A stretch of 59,277 bases of DNA from an uncultured Pelagibacteraceae bacterium (lineage in GTDB: Bacteria; Pseudomonadota; Alphaproteobacteria; Pelagibacterales; Pelagibacteraceae): contig CACPLG010000009.1 in assembly GCA_902634775.1 (NCBI GenBank), positions 1 to 59,277 on the forward strand. Reading direction: 5' to 3'. Shown one piece after another: positions 7,262 through 17,344 of the stretch. The notes beneath the pieces are model-generated. The model was not told where the DNA came from. It searched no databases and was given only the letters and a program-made list of their open reading frames with translations. Each line of letters begins with the position of its first letter. Positions within the stretch are counted from its first letter, which is position 1. A program made the position numbers and the translations under genes.

Positions 7262-8353
7262 TTAGAATGCAAATCCTAAAGCAATTTCAGTTACACTTTG
7301 ATCAGCAGCGTTATCGTCTTGATCTGGATTTGTTATTTCCATGTTGTATGCTTTAATTGACATACCACCCATAGAGTAAGCAATTTGGATCGCGTCGGTA
7401 GACTGTGTTACGTCATCGTCAGTCGTTACAGCTGTTGCAACGTCATCTTGAGTGTCGTAAGTCTCGTCTGCTGAAGTATACGAGATTGACATATTGTCAT
7501 TTACGTTGAACGCAATTGACATTTGCTCACCTGTAAATATACCAGCGTGTGTTCTTTCTGTTTTCTTAGTGTTCGTAGTAATTGTTGTACCACTTTTACC
7601 AGCGTCCATGTATGTCTCTGAGTAACCAATTGAAACTGGTCCAAATGAGTATTTAGCATACCAAGCACCGTTGAACTCATCATGCTCATAGTTTCCAGAA
7701 GATGCAGCTGTTTGTGGAACAGTTCTTTCTCTCTCTGAACCGTAGAAACCAACTTTTAGACCTTCGTAAGCTATAGTAATACCAGCTTCAGTACCTTTTC
7801 CAACTGCAGCTGAATAAGTATGAGCTCCACCATCACCTGTTGATGTTGCACTATCAGTTGCTTGTGGAGAGAATCCTAACTGAGCATTGATTGATGCACC
7901 CATTAACTCAAGTGTTGGAGCAGAGTATACTACATGGTTGTTATCCATATAGTTACCTATAGCGTTCGCCATATTTGACTTACCATCTGATGCTTGCTCG
8001 TAAGCTTGTGGTACTTCTTCATCATACATGTATGATACAGAACCATTACTTGCACCAAAACTAAATGAACCAAATGAAGGTGTTGTGATTGTTGTTGTAG
8101 ATGCTGATAATCCCAAATTGTCGTTAGTAGTTGTGCTAACTGAAAACGTTGTTCCGTTATCTAGTTCACCACCACCTGAGAAAGTTACGTCTCTGTCAGC
8201 ACCAATTGTTCTGCTAGTATTTCCACCACCTTTACCGAATTTCAATGTAGTGTTGATACTACCAGAAACAGACAATTCGCCTGCTTGTACTGAACCTAAA
8301 GTCACTAGCGAACCTGCTAATGCTGTAAGTCCTATTTTTTTATAGTTATTCAT
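7262..8353 (-). CDS. Outer-membrane porin (general diffusion type)
   Basis: The 363-residue product begins with a signal peptide (MNNYKKIGLTALAGSLVTLGSVQA, cleavage likely before GELS). It consists of alternating polar/hydrophobic strands rich in Gly, Ser, Thr and Asp and ends in a terminal Phe (ALGFAF), as expected of an outer-membrane beta-barrel of the alphaproteobacterial porin family. The start at 8353 is chosen over an in-frame ATG at 8380 because AAGGAG (8360-8365) lies six bases before it and the signal peptide begins there. Careful codon choice, a long leader and a dedicated terminator suggest high expression. Confidence 0.93.
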   Translation of the reverse strand: MNNYKKIGLTALAGSLVTLGSVQAGELSVSGSINTTLKFGKGGGNTSRTIGADRDVTFSGGGELDNGTTFSVSTTTNDNLGLSASTTTITTPSFGSFSFGASNGSVSYMYDEEVPQAYEQASDGKSNMANAIGNYMDNNHVVYSAPTLELMGASINAQLGFSPQATDSATSTGDGGAHTYSAAVGKGTEAGITIAYEGLKVGFYGSERERTVPQTAASSGNYEHDEFNGAWYAKYSFGPVSIGYSETYMDAGKSGTTITTNTKKTERTHAGIFTGEQMSIAFNVNDNMSISYTSADETYDTQDDVATAVTTDDDVTQSTDAIQIAYSMGGMSIKAYNMEITNPDQDDNAADQSVTEIALGFAF

Positions 8354-8359
8354 AAAGTA

Positions 8360-8365
8360 CTCCTT
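8360..8365 (-). promoter_or_regulatory. Strong Shine-Dalgarno AAGGAG of the porin
   Basis: Read on the minus strand, AAGGAG stands six bases before the ATG at 8353. It is one of the few strong ribosome-binding sites in the window and fixes the porin start. Confidence 0.85.
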
Positions 8366-8389
8366 TTTTGTTATATTCATATGAACAAT

Positions 8390-8472
8390 GGTTTTTTAAC
8401 AGAAAACCTTTAAAACAGTTGTTTTTTATTAAAAACTCGATATTTTTTCCTAAACTGTGATATTTTTATCAC
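8390..8472. promoter_or_regulatory. Inverted repeats in the porin upstream region
   Basis: The 182-base gap between the porin start and the divergent lipoprotein gene holds three small inverted repeats. They are GGTTTT/AAAACC (8390-8408), AAAACA/TGTTTT (8412-8425) and the perfect GTGATA-TTTT-TATCAC (8457-8472). The last has the size of an operator for a dimeric regulator, and the first two could be leader hairpins. No clear -35/-10 pair could be fixed. Regulatory meaning is inferred only from position and symmetry. Confidence 0.35.
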
Positions 8473-8535
8473 TTAATTAACCCCATTTTTAAATAATTCT
8501 GAGATAATTGCTATTTTCTGATATTTATATTTTTC

Positions 8536-9099
8536 ATGAAAACAAATCTAATCAAATTTTTTACTCTAGTAATTTTTACAGCGGTTTTGCTTAATTCTTG
8601 TGGATTGTATAAAAGATCTGACGTTAAAGATAATCCTGTAAATGTTGATGAAAGAGTTAAAAAAAATATCCAGGAAGGTAAAGGGTTTAGATTTGGCACG
8701 GGAGCAACACGGGGTGGAGATTTCGATTTCGCGTCCTCAAATCCACTGTGGAGAGGTGCAATAGATGTTATGGATTTTGTTCCATTAACAAATGCAAGTT
8801 ATTCAGGTGGAATTATAATAACAGAGTGGTTTTCCTCAGAAAATACAAATAGAGAATTAAAAATTACAATTCAGTTTATGACAAATGAAATTAGAGCTGA
8901 CGCAATTAAAGTTTTAGTATTTGAAAAAATATGTGCTGAAAATAATAACTGTAAAACAAAAAAGGTTAGGTCAAAACTTGAAGGTGAACTAAAATTAGCT
9001 ATTTTAAAAAGAGCAGCCTTATTCGAAAGAGATGACTTCAAAAAGTACCGAGAAACTAAAGGAAAAAATAAGGGTACAGGAATAATAAAAAAAAAATAA
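8536..9099 (+). CDS. DUF3576-type lipoprotein
   Basis: The 187-residue protein has a lipoprotein signal peptide ending in the lipobox LLNSC (Cys near residue 22), so it is probably membrane-anchored outside the cytoplasm. The rest (FASSNPLWRGAIDVMDFVPLTNASYSGG..., WFS, then LTIQFMTNEIRADAIKV-like strands) fits the alphaproteobacterial DUF3576 family. That family is commonly found next to leuS, as here (leuS starts 11 bases on). Function is not known; a role in the envelope with the nearby lptE is possible. The C-terminus is very basic. Confidence 0.83.
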   Translation: MKTNLIKFFTLVIFTAVLLNSCGLYKRSDVKDNPVNVDERVKKNIQEGKGFRFGTGATRGGDFDFASSNPLWRGAIDVMDFVPLTNASYSGGIIITEWFSSENTNRELKITIQFMTNEIRADAIKVLVFEKICAENNNCKTKKVRSKLEGELKLAILKRAALFERDDFKKYRETKGKNKGTGIIKKK

Positions 9100-9110
9100 T
9101 TTTTTCGTAA

Positions 9111-11648
9111 GTGGATAGATACAACTTCAAATCGGTCGAAGAAAAATGGCAAAAGTTTTGGGAGAAGAACAAAACTTTTAAATCAAAAACTGATTTATCT
9201 AAGAAGAAATTCTATTGTTTAGAGATGTTTCCATATCCATCAGGAAAAATCCACATGGGGCATGTTAGGAATTATACGATAGGAGATGTCTTGGCTAGAT
9301 TTAAAAAGTTACAGGGCTTTAATGTTCTTCATCCAATGGGTTGGGACTCTTTTGGAATGCCTGCTGAAAATGCAGCAAGAGAAAACAATTTAGACCCAAA
9401 AGAGTGGACAGAACAAAATATCTCTACCATGAAAACACAGCTTAAAAAATTGGGTCTTTCAATTGATTGGGATAGAGAAATATCAACCTGTTCACCTGAT
9501 TACTACAAACATCAACAACTTTTTTTTCTTGAGTTGTACGATAAAGGATTAGTTTATAGAAAAGAAAATTATGTAAATTGGGACCCGGTAGATCAGACTG
9601 TGCTTGCGAATGAACAAGTTATAGACGGTAAAGGTTGGAGATCTGGTGTGCAAGTAGAAAGGAAAAAACTAAATCAATGGTTCTTTAATATTTCTAAATT
9701 TTCCGAGCAACTACTTAATGGTTTAAACAATTTATCAGAATGGCCTAATAAAGTAAAAACCATGCAAAAAAATTGGATAGGTAAATCATTTGGTTGTGAA
9801 ATTGATTTTAAAATTGAAGGAGATCTACCTGTCAAAAATATAAAATGCTTTACAACAAGACCTGATACATTATTCGGTTTTTCTTTCCTTGCTTTATCTG
9901 TAGACCATCCTTTATCTAAATACTTTGAAACAAATCCAGAATATCAAAAATTTAAAAATGAATGTTCGAAAACTGGGACAACAGAAGAGTCTATTGCTCA
10001 AGCCGAAAAAATTGGTTTTAAGACAGACCTTCTAGCTTTAAATCCAATGGATCCTAAGGAAAAGGTCCCTGTCTATTTTGCAAATTTTGTATTAATGGAT
10101 TATGGCTTTGGTGCAGTTTTTGGATGTCCAGCACATGATCAAAGAGATTTTGAATTTGCAAAAAAATACAAGTTAAATATTAAAACTGTAGTTAGACCAA
10201 AAGATCAGAAAGAAAGTTTTGAAGTAAAAAATGAAGCTTATGTAGAAGACGGTATAATGATTAATTCCTCATTTTTAGATGGACTTAAAACTCCTGGCGA
10301 AGCTATTGAGAAAAGTATTGATTATTTGACTAAAAATAAATTAGGTAAAAAAAAAATAAATTTTAGACTGAAAGATTGGGGTATATCACGTCAAAGATAT
10401 TGGGGTTGTCCTATACCTATTGCATATGATGAGAACAGAAATATTGTAAAGGTGCCTAAAGAAAAATTACCAATTAAACTCCCAGAAAAAATTAATCTTA
10501 ACACGAAGGGAAACCCTTTAGATCATCAAAAAGAATGGAAACAAATTACAATCAACGGAAAAAATTGCATTTTAGATACTGATACACTGGATACGTTTGT
10601 AGACTCCTCTTGGTACTTTCTGCGTTTTTGTTCTCCAGAAAATAATGAATATGGTTATGATAAAGAAGATATCAAATATTGGATGCCTGTCGATCAGTAC
10701 ATAGGTGGTGTTGAACATGCGATTTTACATTTATTATATTCGAGATTTTTTATGCGAGCTTTAGGTTTTAATAACCAAAATTTTATTTCTCTGGAACCAT
10801 TTCAGGGTTTATTTACCCAAGGAATGGTGTGTCACGAAACTTATAAAGATGAAAACAATAAATGGCTAAGTCCAGACGAAGTTTTTACTGAAAATGGCAA
10901 AGATTTTTTTAAAGTAGAGGATAAAAAGAAAGTTTCAGTTGGTCCATCAGAGTCAATGTCAAAATCAAAAAAAAATACTATTGACCCAGAAAAAATTATA
11001 AATCATTTTGGTGCTGACGCTGTTAGATTTTTTATTTTGTCAGATAGTCCACCCGAAAGAGATGTGCAGTGGTCTGAGCAAGGTATGATTGCTGCTTATA
11101 AATTTGTTCAAAAGTTTTGGCTATTGCATAAAAAAATTACTGGTGAAATTAAGAATAACCAAAGAAAGAATAAAAACATAGATTTAACTGTTTATACTAA
11201 TAAATTAATTGAAAAGTACACATTCAGCTTAGAGAAATTTAATATGAATGTTTTGGTAGCTTTCTTACACGAAACCTACAATTTTTTAAGCAAAGAAATA
11301 AACAATTTAGATATTAAAGATCTTGAAAAAAATTACTCAAAAATCTTAATTCTAATGTTTCCAGTACTTCCACATTTGGTAGCAGAATGTCTCAATGATC
11401 TTAAAATTAAAAAAGAAATTTCATGGCCTTTGGTTGAAAAGGAATATCTTGAGGAGAAATATATCAATATAGTCATTCAGATAAATGGTAAAAAAAAATC
11501 TTTAATAAAAAGTGAAAAAAATTTAGATGATGAGATACTTTTAGAAAATGTCAAAAAAGATAAAAAAATTTCAGTTTTTCTCGAAAATAAAAGTATATTA
11601 AAACATATAATTGTTAAAAATAAGCTGGTAAATTTAATTACAAAATGA
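9111..11648 (+). CDS. leuS: Leucyl-tRNA synthetase
   Basis: LeuS charges tRNA-Leu in the cytoplasm. The 845-residue class I enzyme has HIGH as HMGH in [19 protein letters not shown], a CP1 editing domain (TTRPDTLFG), the WGCPIP region, and KMSKS as SMSKSKKN, followed by an anticodon-binding domain. It begins with GTG at 9111 ([14 protein letters not shown]), the normal family N-terminus. lptE overlaps its stop by four bases (ATGA), giving the conserved alphaproteobacterial leuS-lptE-holA order. Confidence 0.98.
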   Translation: MDRYNFKSVEEKWQKFWEKNKTFKSKTDLSKKKFYCLEMFPYPSGKIHMGHVRNYTIGDVLARFKKLQGFNVLHPMGWDSFGMPAENAARENNLDPKEWTEQNISTMKTQLKKLGLSIDWDREISTCSPDYYKHQQLFFLELYDKGLVYRKENYVNWDPVDQTVLANEQVIDGKGWRSGVQVERKKLNQWFFNISKFSEQLLNGLNNLSEWPNKVKTMQKNWIGKSFGCEIDFKIEGDLPVKNIKCFTTRPDTLFGFSFLALSVDHPLSKYFETNPEYQKFKNECSKTGTTEESIAQAEKIGFKTDLLALNPMDPKEKVPVYFANFVLMDYGFGAVFGCPAHDQRDFEFAKKYKLNIKTVVRPKDQKESFEVKNEAYVEDGIMINSSFLDGLKTPGEAIEKSIDYLTKNKLGKKKINFRLKDWGISRQRYWGCPIPIAYDENRNIVKVPKEKLPIKLPEKINLNTKGNPLDHQKEWKQITINGKNCILDTDTLDTFVDSSWYFLRFCSPENNEYGYDKEDIKYWMPVDQYIGGVEHAILHLLYSRFFMRALGFNNQNFISLEPFQGLFTQGMVCHETYKDENNKWLSPDEVFTENGKDFFKVEDKKKVSVGPSESMSKSKKNTIDPEKIINHFGADAVRFFILSDSPPERDVQWSEQGMIAAYKFVQKFWLLHKKITGEIKNNQRKNKNIDLTVYTNKLIEKYTFSLEKFNMNVLVAFLHETYNFLSKEINNLDIKDLEKNYSKILILMFPVLPHLVAECLNDLKIKKEISWPLVEKEYLEEKYINIVIQINGKKKSLIKSEKNLDDEILLENVKKDKKISVFLENKSILKHIIVKNKLVNLITK

Positions 11649-12100
11649 AATCAATAGTATTAGTAATAATTTTTTCAGTACTTTTAGTAAGTTGCGGATT
11701 TAAATCTATATACAGTTCAAAAAACAGTAATTTTGAGATCGTCGACATTTTAAATAAAAACGAGAATAAAAATTCATTTTTAATTGAGAAAACAATTATG
11801 GCTATTTCAAACAATGAAGCGCAAAAGAAACTTAGGCTTGAGATAGATTATCAACAATTAACAACAACAATTTTAAAAGACTCGAAAGGTGATCCATCAA
11901 AAAATAAACTGTTAATAAAAGTAAATTTAAACGTGAAAGACAAAGAAAACAAAGTTTTAATAAATAAAGAATTTACAGAAGAATTTAGTTATAATGTACA
12001 AGCTAATAAATTTGAAATGAGTCAGTATGTTGAAAATATTTCAGAAAATTTAAATAAAAAAATTTCAAACGATATTATCTTTCTACTCGCAACTTTATAA
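11645..12100 (+). CDS. lptE: LPS-assembly lipoprotein LptE
   Basis: LptE plugs the LptD barrel that delivers lipopolysaccharide to the outer surface. The 151-residue protein has a lipoprotein signal ([13 protein letters not shown], Cys near 17) followed by the short GFxPxY-like segment common in LptE. The rest is poorly conserved, as is usual for this family, so the call leans on position between leuS and holA. It is linked to leuS by ATGA and to holA by TAATG overlaps. Confidence 0.82.
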   Translation: MKSIVLVIIFSVLLVSCGFKSIYSSKNSNFEIVDILNKNENKNSFLIEKTIMAISNNEAQKKLRLEIDYQQLTTTILKDSKGDPSKNKLLIKVNLNVKDKENKVLINKEFTEEFSYNVQANKFEMSQYVENISENLNKKISNDIIFLLATL

Positions 12101-13086
12101 TGATAATTAAAAGCTTCGAAATAGATAAAAAAAAATTCAATGATCAAAATTTTTTTTTAATATATGGAGAAAATGAAGGTCATAAAAGAGAAATAATTCA
12201 AGTTATAAAAAACAAATTAGAAAGAGATGTTGAAAGTTATGACGAAACACAAATCTTAAATAATAACGAATTATTTTATGAAAAAGTATTTAATCAATCC
12301 CTTTTTGAAAAAGAAAAAATATTTGTCATAAATAGATGCACAGAAAAAATTCATGAATTAATTGAAAACATATTAGAAAAAAATATATCTGATGTTAAAA
12401 TTATATTGAATGCAAATATTCTTGAAAAAAAATCTAAGCTTAGAATTCTTTTTGAGAAAGATAAAGAATTAATAATCATCCCAACATATAAAGATAACTC
12501 AATTACTTTAGTTGAAATTGCAAAAAAGTTTTTTTACAATTACAAAATAAGCATTTCCCAAGAAACAATTAATCTTTTAGTTTCTCGATGTAACGGAGAT
12601 AGAGGGCATCTAAAATCTGAATTAGATAAAATTTTAATTTATATAAATGATAAAAAAAGTATTAATTTAGAAGAAATTTACAAACTAACAAATCTTGCTG
12701 AAAATATTAGCATAAATGAACTAGTAGATACATCTCTATCCAAAAATTCTCAAAAAACATCAGAAATACTTAACGAGAGTAATTACAAATCCGAAGATGG
12801 AATATTAATCTTGAGAATATTCTTACAAAAAGCAAAAAGATTACTTAGTCTTTATGAAAAACAAAATAGTAATTTGAATTACGATAGTCTGATAAATGAT
12901 TATAAACCACCAATTTTTTGGAAAGATAAGCCGATAGTAAAAAGACAACTCGAAAACTGGTCAAAATCAAAAATCAAAGATTTGATAGCGAATATAAATA
13001 AAACAGAAATTTTCTTAAAAAAGAACAGTTCAATTAGTTTAATGCTTGTTTTTAATTTTATTTACGAAACTTCGAACAAAAGTTAA
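12100..13086 (+). CDS. holA: DNA polymerase III subunit delta
   Basis: HolA is the clamp-loader delta subunit that opens the beta clamp. The 328-residue protein shows the family start (FFLIYGENEGHKREI), CNGDRGHLKSELDKI in the middle domain and the C-terminal collar region. It is weakly conserved, but gene order leuS-lptE-holA and its position beside parB support the call. The stop is interleaved with the parB stop in TTAA at 13083-13086. Confidence 0.92.
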   Translation: MIIKSFEIDKKKFNDQNFFLIYGENEGHKREIIQVIKNKLERDVESYDETQILNNNELFYEKVFNQSLFEKEKIFVINRCTEKIHELIENILEKNISDVKIILNANILEKKSKLRILFEKDKELIIIPTYKDNSITLVEIAKKFFYNYKISISQETINLLVSRCNGDRGHLKSELDKILIYINDKKSINLEEIYKLTNLAENISINELVDTSLSKNSQKTSEILNESNYKSEDGILILRIFLQKAKRLLSLYEKQNSNLNYDSLINDYKPPIFWKDKPIVKRQLENWSKSKIKDLIANINKTEIFLKKNSSISLMLVFNFIYETSNKS

Positions 13087-13928
13087 TAATATTTTTTAAT
13101 AATTTCAATCAGACGATTAAGTTGATCCAGATCTCTATAATCGAAAGTTACAGAGCCTTTGTTATTTTTCCTATTTGATATTTGTGTTTTAAGTCCAATT
13201 TTCTCCATTATATCATTCTCAATTTTTTTTATATTTGGATCCTTAGAAGATTTGATAGATTTGCTTGGTAATTTATAAAGTCTAACAAGATTTTCTGATT
13301 GTCTTACAGATAAGTTTTTTTTAACAATTTTTTTTGCAATTTGATCTGCATTATTAAGACCTACCAAAACTTTAGCATGACCTGGCGATATTTTATTTGT
13401 TTTGATCAAATCAGTTATATAATTTGAAAGAGTTAATAATCTTAGACTATTAGTAATGTGACTTCTGCTTTTTCCAATAAATTTAGCAACTTGCTCTTGA
13501 TCATAACTAAACTCATCTATTAATCTTTTATAACCTTCTGCTTCTTCTATTGAATTTAAGTCATGTCTTTGAACATTTTCAACAATACCAAACTCAAGAG
13601 CCTTTTTATCGTCAGCATCAACAACAACTACTGGCACCTCATGCAAACCTGCTCTTTGAGCTGCTAACCACCTTCTCTCCCCTGCTATTATCTCATATTT
13701 GTTTCCGGTTGAAGGCCTTGCAATAATTGGCTGAATGATACCTCTAGACTTAATTGAACTAGTTAACTCCTCCAAACTTTCTTCGTCAAACGTTTTTCTT
13801 GGTTGGTATCTATTTCTAATTAAATCACTCACAGAAATTTTGTTGCTTTTAGAGACTGTTTTTGTATCTCCTATCAAGGAGGATAATCCTCTTCCTAAAC
13901 CTTTTTTATTTTTAAAAATACTGCTCAT
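13083..13928 (-). CDS. parB: Chromosome-partitioning protein ParB
   Basis: ParB loads on parS and spreads as a CTP-dependent clamp to organise and segregate origins. The 281-residue protein has the N-terminal KKGLGRGLSSLIGD, the CTP-binding GERRWLAAQRAGL motif, the ENVQRHDLNSIEEAEGYKRL segment, and a helix-turn-helix (EQVAKFIGKSRSHITNSLRLL). The start at 13928 gives the family N-terminus and an ATGA overlap with parA; a longer frame to 14003 reads through parA sequence. A perfect parS lies 1.4 kb away in rsmG. Confidence 0.96.
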   Translation of the reverse strand: MSSIFKNKKGLGRGLSSLIGDTKTVSKSNKISVSDLIRNRYQPRKTFDEESLEELTSSIKSRGIIQPIIARPSTGNKYEIIAGERRWLAAQRAGLHEVPVVVVDADDKKALEFGIVENVQRHDLNSIEEAEGYKRLIDEFSYDQEQVAKFIGKSRSHITNSLRLLTLSNYITDLIKTNKISPGHAKVLVGLNNADQIAKKIVKKNLSVRQSENLVRLYKLPSKSIKSSKDPNIKKIENDIMEKIGLKTQISNRKNNKGSVTFDYRDLDQLNRLIEIIKKYY

Positions 13929-14725
13929 GCTGCTGTTACGTAACTCGATTCTTGAGCTAAGAATTCCTCTGTGAATTTGATATAAGATTTGCTTCCTGGA
14001 CATTTTTTATCATACATTAAAACTGGAACCCCATGAGAAGGTGCTTCTGATAAACGAACATTTCTAGGAACTACAGTTTGATAAACTTTTTCTTTAAAAT
14101 AGTCTCTTGCATCTGTTTCAACTTGCGCCGAAAGCCTGTTTCTTTTGTCATACATCGTTAACAGAATTCCTCTTACAGATAAATTTGGATTAAGACCAAC
14201 CTTAATACGATCAATAGTTTTAATAAGCTGCGTTATTCCTTCAAGGGCAAAAAATTCTGTCTGCAAAGGCACAACTAATGAGTCTGATGCTACTAAAGCC
14301 ATTACGGTTAATAAACTCAATGAAGGTGGGCAATCAATCAGGACGTAGTCGTATGAGTGACTAGAATTGTTTAAATATGCGGTTAATTTAGTCTTTAAAA
14401 GATATGCTCTATTTTCGTCATCTGCGGTTTCAACCTCCAAACCAGATAAATCAACATTTGATGTTACGATATCTAAATTTTGGAAGTTAGTCTTCTTAAT
14501 TGAACTTTGAATCTCCTCTTTTCCATTCAAGACTCCATAAATTGATTTGCTAGTATCTGCTACATTAGACAAACCTAATCCTGTTGTTGCATTTCCTTGT
14601 GGGTCCAAATCTATAACTAGTGTTTTTTTTCCATTTAAACTAAGTCCTGCAGCTAAATTAATTACGGTCGTCGTTTTTCCTACACCGCCCTTTTGATTAA
14701 TTACTGAAATAATTTTCTCTTTCAT
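13925..14725 (-). CDS. parA: Chromosome-partitioning ATPase ParA
   Basis: ParA is the ATPase whose gradient on the nucleoid pulls ParB-parS complexes apart. The 266-residue protein starts [20 protein letters not shown], a deviant Walker A with the signature Lys12 and Lys17. It has the DLDPQGNATTGLG and DCPPSLSLLTVMAL segments of the family. It overlaps rsmG upstream and parB downstream by four bases each, so mnmG-rsmG-parA-parB looks like one transcript. Confidence 0.97.
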   Translation of the reverse strand: MKEKIISVINQKGGVGKTTTVINLAAGLSLNGKKTLVIDLDPQGNATTGLGLSNVADTSKSIYGVLNGKEEIQSSIKKTNFQNLDIVTSNVDLSGLEVETADDENRAYLLKTKLTAYLNNSSHSYDYVLIDCPPSLSLLTVMALVASDSLVVPLQTEFFALEGITQLIKTIDRIKVGLNPNLSVRGILLTMYDKRNRLSAQVETDARDYFKEKVYQTVVPRNVRLSEAPSHGVPVLMYDKKCPGSKSYIKFTEEFLAQESSYVTAA

Positions 14726-15360
14726 TTTTTTTTACTCACTTTATTTATTTTTATTATGATTGAATCTTTTTCTGTTACACTTTTTTTCTCTATAAATTCT
14801 AAATTCCATTTGTTTAAACTTTGCTCAATAGAACTCTTTCCGCTTTTTCCTAAAAACAAAATGATGTCTTTAAAATCATCAAAATTTTTCGTTACTAAAT
14901 CTAAGATAACTGGCAAAGGTTTAAATGCCCTTGCTACAATCAAATCAGAGTTTAATTTTTTTTGATCAAAGATATTCTGATTTATTACTTCAGCGTTTAG
15001 TTGGAATTTATTAATAACTTTTTTTAAAAAGTTGCTTTTTTTAAAACTTTTTTCGTAAAGAAAAAATTTCATCTTCGATTTTTGTTTTTTTTTAATTATA
15101 GCTATAACTAAACCAGGTAAACCTGAGCCAGAACCTAGATCAGTGCAAGATAAATGATTTTCATCAATTAAATCAATAATTTGTGCACAATCAATTATAT
15201 GTCTATCTCTGGCTAATTCCTCAGTATGTTGGCTAATTAAATTAATTTTTTTGTTCTCATCCAAAATCATTTCTCTAAATTCATCTAATTCATGAAATGT
15301 TTCACGTGAAACATTCAAGGTGTCTAATTTTGAGTAATCAATTTTATGCGAATCTATCAA
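14722..15360 (-). CDS. rsmG: 16S rRNA (guanine-527-N7)-methyltransferase
   Basis: RsmG methylates G527 of 16S rRNA using S-adenosylmethionine. The 212-residue protein carries the SAM motif [15 protein letters not shown], the upstream RHIIDCAQI segment and VARAFKPL. Codons near the N-terminus (NVSRETFH) contain the parS palindrome. That motif is frequent at rsmG N-termini in alphaproteobacteria, so the centromere appears to be built into the coding sequence. It overlaps mnmG and parA by four bases each. Confidence 0.96.
   Translation of the reverse strand: MIDSHKIDYSKLDTLNVSRETFHELDEFREMILDENKKINLISQHTEELARDRHIIDCAQIIDLIDENHLSCTDLGSGSGLPGLVIAIIKKKQKSKMKFFLYEKSFKKSNFLKKVINKFQLNAEVINQNIFDQKKLNSDLIVARAFKPLPVILDLVTKNFDDFKDIILFLGKSGKSSIEQSLNKWNLEFIEKKSVTEKDSIIIKINKVSKKK
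15298..15313. promoter_or_regulatory. parS centromere-like site (ParB-binding palindrome)
   Basis: The perfect 16-base palindrome TGTTTCACGTGAAACA is the canonical bacterial parS. Symmetry extends two bases further on each side (15296-15315). It lies inside rsmG, about 1.4 kb from parB and about 10 kb from the proposed origin, as expected for the segregation centromere. No second perfect copy was noticed elsewhere in the window. Confidence 0.95.
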
Positions 15361-17228
15361 GCTATCTTCTTAATAGACTTTCTTTTAAGATGTGACAATA
15401 GAATAAATACTGCTGCTGGGGTTATACCGTCAATTCTGAGTGCTTGACCCATTGTTTTTGGCTTAATTTGCTTAAATTTTAACTTTACCTCGTTCGAAAA
15501 TCCAGAAAAACTATCATAATTGATATTATCTGGAATTTTAAGATTTTCATCTCTTTTAAAAGCTAAAATATCAGCACTTTGCTTTTTAAGATAACCCTTA
15601 TAATGGGCATTGGTTTCCAACTGTTCATCTATTTCCTTTGATATAAAGCTTAATTCAGGCCAAATCTCTCTAATTTTATCCATAGTCACCCCTTTTTGAG
15701 ACAATATGTTACTTGCGTTCCTTAAAATTCCATCTTTTGCAATTTTTACACCGAATTTAGATACCTTTGAGGGTGAAATTTTTAATTTATCCATTTTGCT
15801 TGAAATATTCATTAAATTTTTACTTTTTGAAATAAAAACTTCAGCTCTTTCTTTTGAAACTAAGCCAATGTTTATTCCTATTTCAGTTAATCTTAAGTCA
15901 GCATTGTCAGATCTAAGAGTTAATCTGTACTCTGCTCTTGAAGTGAACATCCTATAAGGCTCAGCAACCCCTTTGGTTACTAGGTCATCTATCATGACAC
16001 CAATATAAGCTTGAGATCTATCTAGAATTAATGGTTCTTTATTTTGAATTGATAAAGCTGCATTGGCCCCAGCAATTAATCCTTGTGCTGCTGCTTCTTC
16101 ATAACCTGTAGTTCCATTTATTTGTCCTGCTAGATAGAAATTTTTAATCTTCTTAGTCTCTAGGGTTAAGAAAAGCTCTCTAGGGTCAACATAATCGTAC
16201 TCTATTGCATATCCAGGCCTTATAATTTTAACATCCTCTAAACCATTGATATTATGACATATTTTGTACTGAATCTCTTCTGGAAGAGATGTAGAAATAC
16301 CATTTGGATAAACTGTATTGTCGTTGAGGCCTTCAGGTTCTAAAAAGATCTGATGTCTAGCCTTATCTTTAAATTTATAAATTTTATCTTCAATAGATGG
16401 ACAATATCTAGGACCAACACCCTGAATACTTCCAGAATACATTGCACTCTTTTTTAGATTTTTAGAAATAATCTCGTGAACTTTTTTATTTGTGTAAGTC
16501 ATACTACATGAGATTTGATCGTTATAAACTTTCTTAGTTAAGAAAGAAAAAAAAGAGATATCTTTATCTGCATCTTGTCGTTCAAGATTATTATAGTTGA
16601 TTGTAGTACCGTCTAACCTTGGAGGAGTTCCGGTCTTTAGTCTACCTAATTTAAAATCATATTTTCTTAATTGATCCGATAAACCTAAAGTCGGTTTTTC
16701 ATCATACCTACCAGCTGGCGTTCTTTTATCACCTATATGTATTAAACCATTTAAAAAAGTGCCAGTTGTCAGAATTACCTTAGAACATTTGATTTCTGTA
16801 CCATCTATAGTCCTAACGCCTTTTATCTCATTATTTTCAATTATAAATTGATATATTGATATCGAAAATATGCTTAAATTACAGTAGTTTAGCAGTTTTG
16901 ACTGCATTTCTTTTTTATAAATAGACCTATCACTTTGTGTTCGCAGTCCTTGTACGGCTGGTCCTCTGCTCCTATTTAGAAGTCTAAATTGAATGCCGGA
17001 TTTATCAGCTATGTCTCCCATCACACCATCTAAAGCATCTATTTCTCTTACTAAATGCCCTTTACCTAGCCCACCGATTGCAGGGTTACAAGACATCTCG
17101 CCTATAGTATTAGTGTCGTTCGTAAACAATGCAGTTGTAACACCCATTCGAGCAGATGCAGCAGCTGCTTCACAACCAGCGTGACCTCCACCAATTACAA
17201 CAACATCAAATGAAAAATTATTTTTCAT
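15357..17228 (-). CDS. mnmG: tRNA uridine-34 carboxymethylaminomethyl-modifying flavoenzyme MnmG (GidA)
   Basis: With MnmE, MnmG installs the 5-carboxymethylaminomethyl group on wobble uridines. The 623-residue protein has the FAD motif [10 protein letters not shown] (13-22), [23 protein letters not shown], the [12 protein letters not shown] region, and the C-terminal tRNA-binding helices ending RIDGITPAA. It leads the mnmG-rsmG-parA-parB run. mnmE lies 116 bases upstream on the same strand; that gap holds nothing I recognise. Confidence 0.98.
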   Translation of the reverse strand: MKNNFSFDVVVIGGGHAGCEAAAASARMGVTTALFTNDTNTIGEMSCNPAIGGLGKGHLVREIDALDGVMGDIADKSGIQFRLLNRSRGPAVQGLRTQSDRSIYKKEMQSKLLNYCNLSIFSISIYQFIIENNEIKGVRTIDGTEIKCSKVILTTGTFLNGLIHIGDKRTPAGRYDEKPTLGLSDQLRKYDFKLGRLKTGTPPRLDGTTINYNNLERQDADKDISFFSFLTKKVYNDQISCSMTYTNKKVHEIISKNLKKSAMYSGSIQGVGPRYCPSIEDKIYKFKDKARHQIFLEPEGLNDNTVYPNGISTSLPEEIQYKICHNINGLEDVKIIRPGYAIEYDYVDPRELFLTLETKKIKNFYLAGQINGTTGYEEAAAQGLIAGANAALSIQNKEPLILDRSQAYIGVMIDDLVTKGVAEPYRMFTSRAEYRLTLRSDNADLRLTEIGINIGLVSKERAEVFISKSKNLMNISSKMDKLKISPSKVSKFGVKIAKDGILRNASNILSQKGVTMDKIREIWPELSFISKEIDEQLETNAHYKGYLKKQSADILAFKRDENLKIPDNINYDSFSGFSNEVKLKFKQIKPKTMGQALRIDGITPAAVFILLSHLKRKSIKKIA

Positions 17229-17344
17229 ACGTAGAATTTATAATTGATGAAGAATTTTACAAGTTTTAACAAAAAAACATTAAAAAACTGGCTAATACCA
17301 ACGATTTAGTTAAAAAAGATACTAAAAATTCAGCAAAATTGTGG

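Noticed and set aside
8028..8345. 105-codon ORF antisense to the porin
   Set aside because: Val/Pro-rich translation of the reverse of porin codons, no ribosome-binding site and no recognisable domain.
13929..14003. Longer ParB start at 14003
   Set aside because: The extra N-terminal residues are read out of frame from parA; the ATG at 13928 gives the family N-terminus and the usual ATGA overlap.
17229..17344. Possible gene or RNA in the mnmE-mnmG gap
   Set aside because: 116 AT-rich bases without ORF, convincing hairpin or known motif; probably leader/promoter.
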